From NCBI GenBank assembly GCA_018902385.1, contig JABSSW010000013.1:124001-188000 (forward strand): DNA of 64,000 nt, written 5' to 3'. The notes beneath the pieces are model-generated. The model saw nothing but the letters and a program-made list of their open reading frames with translations, ran no database searches and was not told the origin of the DNA. The position numbers were made by a program, and so were the translations under genes. This DNA comes from Physcia stellaris (taxonomy: Eukaryota; Ascomycota; Lecanoromycetes; Caliciales; Physciaceae). Positions 23,507-35,459 of the stretch are shown piece by piece (position 1 is the first letter of the stretch; the number at the start of each line of letters is the position of its first letter).

Positions 23507-24819
23507 TTAGCCAAGATCTTCCCAATACTGCCGATCCTTGTTCCTTGTAAATCCCCCTTTCTCGTTCCTAGCATCCTGGCGGCAGGGCGCACAAGCTATA
23601 ATGTTGCATCCTGGGCACTGGAAAGCGAAGAGGTTTTGCTTCTTATGACACTTACTGCAGACGTGGCGCCCATCGATCTTCGGCCAGAAGGCTTTGTGCT
23701 GGCATGTGCCTGGCTGAGTCCTCATCCGGGCCTCCTTCGTCCTTCGAGCTGCGCGTACCTGGGCCTCTCTCGTAGCTTCCTCCCGAGACGCTCGCGCACG
23801 CTCTCGCCTCTGCGTCAGCTCTGCTTCACGAGCGACCCGCGCACGCTCCCGGGCCTCTTCAGCTTCACGGGCTTCTTTGGCTGCACGAAGTTCTTCTTCT
23901 CTTGCTTGTTCCCTCCGTAATCTCGCCTGCTCGACTGCTAGCTTTGCTAATCTATCGCGCAACATCTGTTCATATGCTCGCCGAGTGGCATCCGCCTCTT
24001 TCCTCGCCTGTTCTTCTTTCGCCCTTTGTGCTTGTCTTTCGGTCTCATGCTTTGTTCTCTCAGCTACAATCTTCTGAGCCGTGTCTTTCAAGGCGTTCTC
24101 GAATATCTTAAGTTTGGCCTCCATCTGCTGTAACTCGAAGCCCTTGATGCTTTTCGTGGCAAGTCTCTGGAGACGCTCAATTTCCCGTTTCTGCTTTTCT
24201 CCTTCTGACTCTTGTGCCTTGCCATATACAGGAGATGTGAAATATGTCCACCAACTATTCCTCTCATTCTGTTTCCGTAGCTCTTCTTCATCTAGGTCCT
24301 GGATTCTTTTCAATTCCGCTGCAAGCCTTCTGATTACCCGGTTCGTCTCGAAGATGCTGCCCTCATGTTGCGATCTCAATTTTTCCAGGGGCTGGAGACG
24401 TTCTTGCAACTTTCTTTGTTGCGCTTGATGGTTCAAGAATTCTTCAGCTGCCTTCTTCCGTTCTGCCGCGGCTTTCTCGGCTTGACGCCTCTCTTCCTCC
24501 CGTTGTGTGCTTTGATAATGTCGGATGTGTACCCACTGTGCATCGTAGGTTCGCCGCGCTTGGGTATCGCACAGTGTTTCGTACGCTCTAGACAACTTGC
24601 AGAAGTTTTCAGTCATATGGGTCTGATTGTAGTGGCCAGACACAATATCGGAAGACCTACACACTGAAAAGCAGCAGTTGCACCTGGATTGGTCAGGTTT
24701 TTGTCTGGGTGTCGAGCCACAGCTAGCCGTCGATAATTCTTCCTGATGACCTCAACCGTAGCAGTCTGATCTACCTCAAGGATGGCATAGTAATCCTCGG
24801 TCGGCTGACACGGAGCCAT
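23507..24819 (-). CDS. DnaJ (Hsp40) domain protein with coiled coil and C-terminal zinc ribbon
   Basis: J-domain co-chaperone expected to stimulate Hsp70 ATPase. Exon 1 is 24819-24661, exon 2 24595-23507, with a 65-bp intron (GTAGGT...GCAAG); 415 residues. The J-domain starts at residue 9 (DYYAILEVDQTATVEVIRKN), has the essential HPD at residues 37-39 (ARHPDKN), and is completed across the intron (AAFQ-C-LSRAYETLCDTQARRTYDAQW). A long Arg/Glu/Ala-rich coiled coil (about residues 95-325) follows, with TYFTSPVYGKAQ. The C-terminus has paired Cys motifs (HVCSKCHKKQ, FQCPGCNIIACAPC) that look like a zinc ribbon. This combination recurs in uncharacterised filamentous-fungal J proteins; the client is unknown. 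Confidence 0.9.
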
Positions 24820-25508
24820 CGCGTACCCGCAGCCAACCTCAGAGACGTCGTGCCGTGAGCATGGTAGAATCGTCAGCTAGCTTCAGCCTCGCAGGGTCTC
24901 ATGCGGGTCGATCGATTGAGCAACAATATGCAGGGAGCCGAACATGGGGTAGTCATAGGACAGACTCAAGTCCATCACACCGCCACCGTGGCATACTAAG
25001 CCTTGTGAAGGGTAAATTGCCTATGCAAAACGAACGCTATTCAGTGAGATCCCCCTCTGCTAAAGGAAGTCTACTTCTTAGTATCATCGTCGTTGCTCAA
25101 GTATTTGAGGTCTTAGCGGCGACTACAGCGTACAGAGCAATTTGATCGTTTGTCTGGCTAACGGTGGGGTATAATGGACGCAAATAGCTTGTATTTTTTA
25201 TGCCTACGATTCGGCAGCTGCGCGCGCACAAGTGCTGATGTTTCTCCGATCTTGTATGCCACGCCAAACCACTGGACCGTGAACGAAGAGATCTTGCAAA
25301 CTAATGATGAACTCTATCTCGGATGATCGCAGTGTATAGGGTACCTACGGTGCCTGGGCTCGTCATCTTGAGGACATTCCTGCTTCAGCGAGTTTACCGA
25401 TTTGAGGTTAGTTTACGGTTTGAGTATTTGACGTGTTGTTGGTTCGGCCGAAGGCCAAAATATGGTTATTTAGCTTGCGAGAGCATCTAACCCCATGTCT
25501 GAAAGACT
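24820..25508. other. intergenic region
   Basis: Upstream region of the DnaJ gene plus unassigned sequence. A plus ORF (24855-25145) has no recognisable features. Nothing else seen. Confidence 0.35.
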
Positions 25509-25774
25509 CTATCCATGATCAAATTGCTGTTCGTGAAATTTGATCAGTGTGTCAATTGTCGCGGCTAAACTTGGATTCAGGGTTGGAGCTATAGCCCTAA
25601 GGTCTTGAAAGAGGGAATGCACTAGTGCTTCAGCGGTCCATTCTGCGATTTCGGTGTACGATAACGCTACCCCGTACATATCCTGTGCAACGTGTGATAC
25701 AATCGTATTGCTACGCCAAAGAACCGAGGAATAGTCTCCGGGGCAGATTCTCAAAGTCCACGGCTCTAATTATT
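25509..25774 (-). other. unassigned open frame upstream of and divergent from the FAM192A gene
   Basis: A minus-strand frame, open from about 25774 to a stop at 25509, encodes a balanced, helix-like sequence (SYTEIAEWTAEALVHSLFQD, TIDTLIKFHEQQFDHG) with one internal ATG (MYGVAL). There is no ATG near its beginning; an AG acceptor sits at its upstream edge, so it might be a terminal exon, but the next sequence upstream is the coding exon of FAM192A on the other strand. Low confidence. Confidence 0.2.
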
Positions 25775-25810
25775 CTCGGTCTCTGGCGTCTGCCAAAAGG
25801 TGCTCGGAAG

Positions 25811-26657
25811 ATGGCTTCCGGTTTCGTCTCCGGCGGTACCACGGATAAGCCTACTGAACGGGATGACGAGTGGCTCAGAGCGCAACAAGAAATCGAAGCC
25901 AATCGTCGGCGGAAGGAAGAAGAAAGCAGACAACAAGGAGGAAAATCACTCTACGAAGTGCTACAAAACAACAAAGGTGACTATTGAAGACGTTTATTTC
26001 ATACCTACACTCAGTGTATGAGTCGCCATTGCTGACATGTCAGGTTGATCGCGATATGTAGCGGCCAAAGAGGAAGCCTTCCAAGAATCCATCCGACTGA
26101 AAAACCAATTCCGGAACCTTGACGAAGACGAGGTCGAATTCCTTGACTCGGTGCTTGAGTCTACGCGGGCTAAGGAGGAAGCGGTGAAGAGAGAGACATC
26201 CGAACAATTAGATCTGTTTCGCCGCCAGCAAGAGGAAGCGGAAAAGGCATTGCTTGATGAGGGAGTCAAAGCTGATGACGGGGCGGGAAGCCCGACTGGT
26301 CCTTCAAGCGACACACAATGGGGTCTAAACGCAAGGAAGAGAAAGAGAGTAAAAGATGATAAGGCATTGAAGCGGGTCCAGATCCGGAAGTCTTCCTCGA
26401 CGGCTGAAGATACGTCAAAATTCTCAGAACGACCATCCGCCAACAGTGAGCTACCCCAAAAGAAGATCAGTGGCGAGAGCGGTTTTATCACCTCTGATGG
26501 CAGAGAGACTAACAAACCTCAAAAAACCACCCAGTCTCAAAACTTGACTCCTCACATCAAGGCATCGTCACATATTGTGCCGAACGATACTATGCCTGCA
26601 AAGCCTGGCGCTCTGCCAGGTCTGGGGCTCGCCGGCTATAGCTCGGACGACGATTGA
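25811..26657 (+). CDS. FAM192A/NIP30-like protein
   Basis: Homologue of FAM192A/NIP30 (PSME3-interacting protein in animals), a nuclear regulator of proteasome activator PA28-gamma there; its fungal role is not established. Exons 25811-25976 and 26062-26657 around an 85-bp intron (GTGACT...TAG), 253 residues. ATG 25811 gives MASGFVSGGTTDKPTERDDE and EWLRAQQEIEANRRRKEEES, then GGKSLYEVLQNNK-AAKEEAF across the junction and FRNLDEDEVEFLDSVLEST, the conserved NIP30 N-terminal domain. The remainder is acidic and disordered with a basic RKRKRVKDDKALKR patch, ending LPGLGLAGYSSDDD, also a typical family end. Confidence 0.9.
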
Positions 26658-27061
26658 GAAAATATCACATCACATCTGTGCCTGCTGCTTCATTCGATCA
26701 CCTGATTCGTCAAGTCCTGTTTTGGTTTAGCGTGATATCCGTGCTTAACTTGCAGATCCTTGTGTGTCTTCCCTCGCCTTTGATTTCATCACTTTGGAAC
26801 ATTTTGATGGCCTGTTGATATTCTTTGTTCGGTGTTTTATTGTTTTAAGACATTGACCATTGTCTGAGACAAAATAATGATGGGAAAAATAAAAGGAACT
26901 TCCATCGAGCATTGTAGAGTCGGGTCAACTTTGAATGCGACCCGACTGCTCTGGCATCACTATTCTGCTACCGTAAGGAAACAATTGTTCTGACAACTCC
27001 GGTGCACACGACCACACGTGACTGCGACAATCCGTTCACCCAGCTCAAATAATTCGAAGAA
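26658..27061. other. intergenic region
   Basis: About 400 bases: 3' UTR of FAM192A, including an AATAAT-rich stretch near 26872-26895, and the promoter of the next gene. No gene seen. Confidence 0.4.
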
Positions 27062-29023
27062 ATGACAAGTCCGAAAACACAAGCTATCTCCAGGGCCACG
27101 AAAAGTAAAGATGTCATAGTTGTTGAAACCCAAGCAGAAAAATATACACAGAGCAAAGATCTTAAAAAGGGTCTGGAAAAGGAAAACCTGGCGAGTAAGA
27201 CAGTCAAGGATGAGGAAGAGGAAATTCTGTACGATCTGACAGATGATCTCTCCCCATCAGAAGCTGAGAAGGACCAACAGCATGTTATATCCATACCCGA
27301 TATCGAAGACCCACCCAAATCGCCACCGCAAAGTGATGGCGTCGAACATGAGGCAGGAGCATCTGCCACACCACAATCCGATTCACCAAAGCAGGAACCT
27401 TTCGAACCATATGTCGAGCACGATCCTCAGATGGCTTTACTCGCAGACCGTATGGACAAAGCGATGGGCTTTGGCGCAGCTGCTGTAACAAATGTCCATG
27501 TGCCGAGAGGCTACATCTTTGACTTTGAGATTACCGGCCCTGAATTTTGGAAGGCACATGACAACGCGCCTAGGGGTACGAAAAGGAAGCATGAGGAGGA
27601 GGAAGCAGTGCAACGACATGGCTTTCTTGCTGAAGATGTTATCAATTGTGGAGCTGTGCAAATGCCTGGAGCCAGATTGCCTACCCTGAAAAATGAGATT
27701 CATCCATTATTCCAGCGCAATGCTTTCGATGGCTGTGAGGATGATGTGTATGCCCAGTTCATCCCGGCTCTTCGCTTAGCATCGATGTTTATGACTCATC
27801 CTACCTGTTCTCGATTTTGGATCACCCTTGCTTGGGGCGAGCGAACTGTCGACGAGACGATGACGTCTAGAATGGGAAGACTGCAGCATCGGATCCTAAA
27901 AGATGTCGAAATTTCTCCTGAAAAGGCTACCAAGGTTACCGACTACATCAGAAACATTGCAAACAAGTACAGAGTCCATTTCACCTTCGTACAGCGGATG
28001 ATGGCTGGTGGTATCAAATGGGCTGGTGTGACTCAAAAAGTTGAAAATTTCTCTTGTGACGTGGAATGGTCACCGAATCAAAAGCGCGATCCAACAGACC
28101 CAGATTTGCTCCGTATACATACAAGATTGTCAAGCGACTGGTATGTGGCTGCGAAAAAGCTCAGCAAACTCACATTCCCCGACACGGCGCAGTTACTCCG
28201 ATTTAGCTTCGGATTTGCGGTATTGATCACCCACGAAATCTGTCACGCGATCGAACTCGCCCACATTCGCACACGCCCTGACTGGGTCCCTGACTCCTCG
28301 TGGAACATGGAGCTTCAACAAGAGATCGGTCACGAGCCATTCTTTCACGATAACCACATCCCAGAATTAGGATATACCTGGGAAAAGTACATTTTCGGCG
28401 GGAAGGTCTGGCCCATCAATGACCGAATGGATTGTCTGCACGGTCTCTGCATCACAGACTGGCCGATCCGATCGATCGACATTTGGGACTCGAGTAAAGT
28501 CGAGTATCACACCATACCCATGACATACATTGAGCGGTTATTCCAAATGAAAACTTGGGAGCAAGACCTCAACATCATGAATCCTAAGCTCTGGCATGTC
28601 CCCCGCAACGGCGCAAAGTCGATCTATCTCCACTCGTTCACGACTATGGACTATAATGAGGAACAACGGATCAAGAACGAAGAGGCCGAGGAGCTACGTG
28701 CTGAGCATGAGCGGAAGCCACCCGCGAACAAGAAGCGGAGAACCAGTATCAAGGATCAAGACAACGCTGTGCCACTGTCGACGACTGGAGATGAAGCCTT
28801 GGGGACAACTCTAGAAGAGGATCGCGAGCCACATGCCAAGGTCGCTGCCCCGGGGACGCCAAAGATACCATTAGCTCAAAGATCGTTCAAGACGCCGAAA
28901 GTGATGGGAAAGAAGAGTCAGAGTCTAGGACGAGCTAAGGGAGCGAAGGTCTCTGGATCCGAAGAGACTAATGCCCAGCATGCGGCCAGAAGAGTTGGAC
29001 TGGGAAGTGGGAGGAAACGGTAG
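27062..29023 (+). CDS. uncharacterised fungal protein with zincin-like HExxHxxExxH motif
   Basis: Single exon, 653 residues, ATG 27062. The first ~150 residues are charged and disordered (KTVKDEEEEILYDLTDDLSP). Residues ~205-500 form a globular region with many aromatic residues: YAQFIPALRLASMFMTHPTC, NKYRVHFTFVQRMMAGGIKW, then VLITHEICHAIELAHIRTR, in which H391-E392-x-x-H395-x-x-E398-x-x-H401 has the spacing of a zincin metallopeptidase active site (metzincins have Gly where this has Glu398). Downstream are PELGYTWEKYIFGG and CITDWPIRSIDIWD. The C-terminal ~110 residues are basic and disordered, with KPPANKKRRT, a candidate nuclear signal. Uncharacterised multi-copy families of this type occur in ascomycetes. 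Whether it binds zinc or cleaves peptides is inference. Confidence 0.8.
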   Translation: MTSPKTQAISRATKSKDVIVVETQAEKYTQSKDLKKGLEKENLASKTVKDEEEEILYDLTDDLSPSEAEKDQQHVISIPDIEDPPKSPPQSDGVEHEAGASATPQSDSPKQEPFEPYVEHDPQMALLADRMDKAMGFGAAAVTNVHVPRGYIFDFEITGPEFWKAHDNAPRGTKRKHEEEEAVQRHGFLAEDVINCGAVQMPGARLPTLKNEIHPLFQRNAFDGCEDDVYAQFIPALRLASMFMTHPTCSRFWITLAWGERTVDETMTSRMGRLQHRILKDVEISPEKATKVTDYIRNIANKYRVHFTFVQRMMAGGIKWAGVTQKVENFSCDVEWSPNQKRDPTDPDLLRIHTRLSSDWYVAAKKLSKLTFPDTAQLLRFSFGFAVLITHEICHAIELAHIRTRPDWVPDSSWNMELQQEIGHEPFFHDNHIPELGYTWEKYIFGGKVWPINDRMDCLHGLCITDWPIRSIDIWDSSKVEYHTIPMTYIERLFQMKTWEQDLNIMNPKLWHVPRNGAKSIYLHSFTTMDYNEEQRIKNEEAEELRAEHERKPPANKKRRTSIKDQDNAVPLSTTGDEALGTTLEEDREPHAKVAAPGTPKIPLAQRSFKTPKVMGKKSQSLGRAKGAKVSGSEETNAQHAARRVGLGSGRKR

Positions 29024-31898
29024 ATACAAAGGGTGTATGGGTAAAAGTTGGACAACAAAAATTGGTGTAAGATAATGTGGTCAACGTTTCGCCTTATAGA
29101 TTGTATAGAATTGATCATAAACAGTGGGTTTTTTCACTTGTCATTCTTTTGTCGTGGTTTCCTTTGTTGCCCGCCTAACTTCTCCTTCAAGCTTTGACTG
29201 CAGCGCCACTATATATATGAATAGTTCAACAGGGCGGCGTGATCATCCACAATCGAGCACGAAAAACAACAGCACAGCTAATCACAGCAGTATACACGCG
29301 TAACCAAACGATGGTCTTTTTTGCGAGCATATTTCAAGCTGCAAGGACGATCCCGGTCCAGGGCGCTGTGACGACGATCCGGCACCAAGCTGGGAGTAAC
29401 AAGATCGTTGGAGAAGTAGACCTCAAGTTCAATCACCTCGTCTTCCGAACCTCATTTCAGATGAAATCTCTATCAGCATCGCTCACTGCCCGGAGGAGGA
29501 TGACCCTTGTTCTAAGCTCAGCTGTTAAAGGCATCGTCTTGAGGGCCTTACAAATCGACGACAAACCTAGGACAATAACCACTTGAGATGTGAGTCAAAA
29601 ATTAGACCCATGGATATATGGGACTGCCTGGCGAATTGACCTTTCTCTAGGATTTGCTCTACGCCACGAATAGCACATTACTTGCTAAATTAACCATCCA
29701 CGTCTTTAACAGTAGTTCCCGGATCATCGTTTGATGGTAACCAGGAGACACAACGCTCTGCGTTCCGGGTGTTTCTTCGCATTAGTATACTAGCGTCCGC
29801 TTATGAGCTATGTGATAATACCTCGTAGGACAACCAGGAGACACTGACTGCCATCATTCAGTCCTAATCTATTAGCGTCACTAAACCTGAGAGCAACAAC
29901 CGTGATCTCCGAGCAATGGTGATTCAACGTCAATGAGCGACACGCTGGGCGGGCAGAACCAACCGGACAACTCTGGAGAGTCCTGGCGGCTGGATAACAA
30001 GAAAGCTCGATAGACATGCAACTCTTACATGGTGTTTCTCATTGGGCGCATCGGGTTCCCCGGTTTCCCAAAGTCGTTCCCGTGAAATAGCAGCCACTTG
30101 CGTAGGACCAAAACGCCACGGCTGCACATGGAAGCAGGTCGAGATCCATTGGATATTTCTCACGCGGCGCGGCGACATCCAGGGAAAAGTCTGGGCCAAG
30201 AAACTTAGTGGAGTAGGGCCTGGGTGGATTTGTTCAGCTCACAACCGCATCAGGCTAGGTCAAGGCTGCCCAGCCCCATCAGTAGCGCTACGTGGTCTAG
30301 ATGGGGAGTGCAACGGTGTCGTGGCATGTGGGTTGTGAGCGAAGAATCAAATCTGGGTCAGGACCATTGGCGCCTCAACCCCTTCGACGGCATTGAGCGC
30401 AGCTGATAATGTAGTACCTGCCTGGCTGGCACTATCGGAAGAGATAATTGTCAAGCCAGCCAGAAGCCCCGCATTGGGCTGGACAGATCTTGGTGAAAAG
30501 CGAAAGATCGTAGGAAGACTTGGAAGATTGAAGCCCACGGCGTGGGTCTGTACATCACTTTGCGTACAGAACGTGAAAGGAAAGTGAGGGTGTTTGCGAG
30601 ATATGGAAGGCACGAAAAGAAACCTCGAGAGGGACATAGTCCTGACGCCAAATCTCGAAGTGGTTCAAATTGCTAATTAATTGGATATCTCGGCTTCTCT
30701 CGGTTTATCCGGAGCTGCCGTTGCAGACTCTGCACGCAAACTTGGGGCGACAAGATCACATGGACACATTCTACGTTTACTACCCCACCATCACCCATTA
30801 AAATAGGTCGTATTCCGAATTAGGAGTCTCCAGATCTACCGAACAAAGCTTGTTGATTGGACAGTTCGAAGATTTCACTCCTAGATCTCGAGATCGAACC
30901 AGAAAAAGCATGGTTGCGATCGTACATCATGATGTCAAGTGAGACCAGGGACTTGAGTCCAGAACATTTTTGGTGAGTAAGAATTCGACCATGTCCCTTC
31001 AAATCGACCAATAAAGCCTACAGCCTCTTCATGTTGTTCAGCATGCACATGTGGGGTCCTCGAATACCTGCATCATACAGGACATCGGCTCACAAATATT
31101 GTAAAGTACCGAAGTTACGGCATCTTACGAGGTCTTGGGGCGTTACAATCCACCGGCCAAGGCTGTTGGCCATTGAAGCGCATCACTCTTGCCGAAGATC
31201 ATAATGCACACAGTGCTTGCAACGCAACAAGCAAGTATCTAACATGCAAGGCTTAGTTGCTGAGTGAGCAAAAAGAAAAAGGATTTGAATCCACCCGACT
31301 CTACCACGCAAACACAGCTTTCAGCACCCTCATGCGATGACTGTGAAGTGCTACTGGGTGAGGCCATTGATGTTAACGTTGTTTCATATGCATTTCGTTG
31401 CTCTACTGGCAAAGGGCATAGCTTCGACTTGATCCGAGAATTGACCCTTGATTCTCCACTATCAGACGGCGAGCATGTTACCCCAACACGTGCCAAATCT
31501 TCTGCGCACCACGAGAGAGCGAATAATTCAAGATGGGCAACCCTTACCATGCAGAGCGCCAGGAGGGTGACCACCGTTTCTATTACTGGATCTTCATCGA
31601 TGTCGGCCATGCTCGGACGACACCTTTCTCACCACAAGGGCCCCACCACCACGGTACCTCGTACTCCTCTGGCCAGTCACCTCACGAAGCAATCCACAAC
31701 CATGGGTCTAGATCAGTAATACTCGGACGATGGTTCCGAGCATCCAATTTTGAAGATTGCGATTGTTTTTCTCAATATAAATACCGCCCTCTCATCCACC
31801 ACTCTCCTCACACCGCAATCACCTTTCAAGAACCAGATCTCACCCCAAACCTGCACGAACTCATCAAGATTCCTCATCTTTCCAACCCTCAAGCAAGA
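29024..31898. other. 2.9-kb region without a supported gene
   Basis: Only short ORFs on both strands, none with recognisable motifs. The longest with an ATG near a promoter-like TATATATA (29210-29217) starts at 29311 (MVFFASIFQAARTIPVQGA, to 29586) and is not convincing. The last ~110 bases, with a TATAAATA near 31775, are the likely core promoter and 5' UTR of the hydrophobin-like gene. Confidence 0.35.
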
Positions 31899-32409
31899 AT
31901 GCATGTCATCATCGCCACCCTGTCCCTCTTGGCCAGCGCTCTCATGGTCGCAGCAACCCCCACTCCAAATAACTTGGAGCGTCGGACCTTAACTTGTCCT
32001 GATGCAATAATCAAAATAGACGGTACACGAGTGAGTACCATCGCCGCCTATTCCCTTCCCATCCTCGCCCCCACCTGCCCCCTCTCTCTGCTCCGGCCTA
32101 GCACAAATTCGCCATCCTAACGACCGCAGATCGGACACCCAGCCCTTGTCTGCTGCCTGGCGGAAACCGGCTCCGGCGGCGTTGGTATCCCCGCCGGGAC
32201 CTGTGAAAGTGGTGTGATCGCAACGGGAGGGACCTGCCCGGACCCATTAAGGCCGAACGCTCAATGCTGCGGTTCCAAGGTCAGTTCCGCAGGTAGTTGA
32301 TCTTTGGGTGGGGCAGGGATGCTGACAGTTGGGCTTCTTGTAGGGCGTTAGTGGTCCCGGCAATACGGGAGCCCTTTGGATTGAGTGTGTCCCACCGAAT
32401 CATCCTTAG
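31899..32409 (+). CDS. hydrophobin-like small secreted protein (C-CC-C-C-CC-C)
   Basis: Three exons: 31899-32030, 32130-32279, 32344-32409; introns of 99 bp (GTGAGT...GCAG) and 64 bp (GTCAGT...GTAG); 115 residues. A signal peptide (MHVIIATLSLLASALMVAAT) is followed by a short pro-segment ending ERR, a possible Kex2-type site. The mature part has exactly eight Cys in the hydrophobin order C, CC, C, C, CC, C with spacings 18, 15, 10, 9 and 17. The first spacing is longer than in typical class I or II hydrophobins (about 5-10), so it may be a divergent hydrophobin or an unrelated eight-Cys secreted protein. Gly-rich loops (GSGGVGIPAG) are hydrophobin-like. A TATA-like element lies ~120 bases upstream. 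Confidence 0.78.
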
Positions 32410-33722
32410 ACCGGTACTTAAGGGACGCGATATGTCTGATGAGGAAGCTTGAGATATGGGGATATGAAGGCATGGAGATGGAGTAGTGAGCGACAGATTG
32501 GAGCCGCAAATTATAGTCTCGGGGGTTGTGGTGGAGACGTTATGTTGTAGCGTCACATACATACAGTCTTTACAGCGCATTCTTTTGCCTTTCAGATCGG
32601 TGATTCTATTATTCCTGTCTACACGAGCTCTGATGCACTAGAAAAACACATGTTGATGATGAAAAATTTGATTCTTCGATTTCTGAGTAGCCGTCAAGAA
32701 TCCCTCTGGCGGTAGTGGAGAGAGCCTAGCGTAGCTCAGCATTTAGTGTAAGCTAACAGTAGCCGTACTTATCTCCCTGTCTGCCTTAATTGGACCTAAG
32801 TGGGTTTTCCCAAACAGTCCATAATTACAAACGACACCTCGCTGTCTCCTAATCTACCAACAATCCACTTCCGTCTCTGATTTTACGCTGGATCGTTGAC
32901 CAGTCCATCCGGACTAGAGCCTCTCAACTGACATTTATAGAGAGATTGAGATACTAGCGCGTCAGTGAAAGAAACGAAATCGAAATTTCAAGATTATTCG
33001 GTATCTCATGCGTCGATGTGATTCTAGGTGGTTCTTAGCGAAGAACTAAGTGGAGTAGTCTAAGATGAGGGCCCGCAATCGCGCCTACTGGTGTTTCTTT
33101 CTTCTTTGAACAGATAAATGCCACAGAATGCCCAAGCTTCGCTCTTGAGTACATCTGTTAAATACTGTAGGAGTAATTCAACAAAGTCACTGGGGGTGGA
33201 CTATTGAATCTCCTACGATTAGTCCGTCACTCGTTCCTTTCATTTCTTCCGTCATCTCAATTGGGGAGGCCTCTTCACATTCTCTGATATGCTAGATTCT
33301 AGATGTCTACTGATGGCAGGAACTTCGAACTAGGTTAGAAGCAAAGAGGTGGGCTATGATGAAAGTTGACGCAGCCTTGTCCGAGGCAAGTCCCAGGCGA
33401 GGCTGAGGCTGAGCGTCCGTCTTGCAGGTGTCTTGCAGCCTTCTATCATCGTTTCCGCAACAGAATCATAGCCTTGGTCTACTTTTACTATTGTCCTTAT
33501 ATGCAATGATTCTTTTGCTGGGTTTGAGGAGGTCGGGCGCGAGTCTTATCACCATCTCAGGCTAAGTAGGCATTGCCGGCTGCGCAATGGGGGCAGTCGA
33601 GCTGACAGGCTCCTTTGCCCAAAGAAACATTGGCGAATCTCTGTGAAGGAAGCTCTTATTTCGCACAGTTTCTCCTCCCGAACCTAAAGCACTAGGATAC
33701 CACTCCTCTACCCAGTCATCAC
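32410..33722. other. 1.3-kb intergenic region
   Basis: No ORF with recognisable content; a 99-codon minus ORF (32281-32580) overlaps the 3' end of the hydrophobin-like gene. The last 100 bases are the likely 5' UTR of the STAND-type gene. Confidence 0.4.
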
Positions 33723-34458
33723 ATGGCGGAATTAGGAGCCGTGGGCTCCATTCTCCAGGTACCGGATGTTGGACTACGGCTCAGCACAACACTTTTCACC
33801 TTTGCCGAGACGGTTGTCAGCGCGGATAAGATCGTCAGTGCTGTTTCAAAAGATGTCTCACTTACATCTTCAGTACTCAGAGAGCTAGCTAAGATTCTTG
33901 ACAAGGCGGACCGTGACGAAGCGTTCTCCGACGGTGCCCTAGATTCAGCTCTTGCCATTGTCAAGGAATGTTCGGATGTTTTCGCGGAGATCGATAGAAT
34001 GCTTATAGAAAAGCTACCAAAGCTTAGCTCTCAGCGCAAAGAGAAAGCCCCGACAGTCACTATGGCTTTGGAACGCTTTAAATGGCCATACTTACAATCC
34101 AAAATGAACCTATTACAGAGTAATCTTGAGAGATTGAAGTCTTCTCTTCTGGTGATCTTGCATGTCATTTCTCTTGCGAGAATGATGGGGTAAGTATTTC
34201 ACAGCTTGCTTGGAGACAAAGCGCTGAAAATTGACAGAGACGGACCATCATCAGCTGATGAAGGGCAAACAGCACTAATCAGAGACCTAATTAACTCTAA
34301 GCAGCAGCACATTCGCAGATATGACGAACTGAGACACCGAATCATAGATGCATCCACTGTGGATGCTGGAAACAAAGTGTTCGTAGCTAACTTACAAGAA
34401 GAAGCATTGTCTTCAGGACGGGATGAATGCTATGAACGTGAACTGGAAACCAAGCTAG

Positions 34459-34665
34459 TGTTGAAATACAGCATCCGCAGATGTGCTGTGCAGATGTTGC
34501 ATTCAAAATCCAATTGATAAAATTTGACGAAAACAAAATTAATGCGTTTTTGTTGAAACTAATATTTTGACATTCGCACATTTCTTGTGCTTTCACTTCA
34601 TGTATGTTACAAGAACAACGAAATTCAGAACAATAAAATGATAATCACTCATGATTTTTTCAATA
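34459..34665. repeat. left LTR of outer element (207 bp)
   Basis: Direct repeat of 50226-50431 and of the solo copy at 48784-48993. Shares the core AATTAATGCGTTTTTGTTGA and the end TCATGATTTTTTCAATA. Preceded by target duplication GCTAG. Confidence 0.9.
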
Positions 34666-35459
34666 GATTATGAGAATCGAATTAGCAATTTTCGTTACAT
34701 TTAATATCAATTACAGCATGTCATAACAGTAATATTTAGTCGTCGAACAATACAGCAATCGATTTGCAATACTTCAACAATAATCAATTTCATTGAGAAT
34801 ATTCAATCTTGTCAAATCAGAATTGACTCAATTGCATTGACAACATTCAATATCTTGATACAAATCAGCTTTCGAGCATTTTATTTACTTTACGAACTCT
34901 TCGAAACAGTCAGCTTTCGACTTATCTATTTATTTTCGCGAATTCGTCTATTTATCGAATTTATTTTACGATATCGAATCTTTACGCGAAATTTATTTAT
35001 CATTCAATCAAAATGACGTTTTTTATTTTTGCGATCATTTCGACATTTGATTTTTTATTTTTTTCGTTTGTTTTTTGCGATCACGTATCTGATGATCATT
35101 CAATAACGCAAAATCTCAAAACGTTTTATAAATGCATTTGATTGAAAATGTTAAAACTTTGCGATGCAATTGATTCACTCAAACAAAAAAAACACAAAAA
35201 AATTATCATTTACGAAAGCATGAATTGAAAATCAAAAACAAACTCAAGAAAAAAATGAAATAATTGACAAAACAAAACAAAAATTCGTTTGATCAAAAAC
35301 GAACAAAAAAATATACGTGCAAACGTTGCAAACATTCGATTAAATTCGATAACAATATCAAATTTCACGAACATATTCGTATTCGTCATGTCAAAAGTCG
35401 AAATCGAAATCTGTTCAACAATCTGTTAAAGATGTAATTTCATTTTTTATTTCGTTTGT

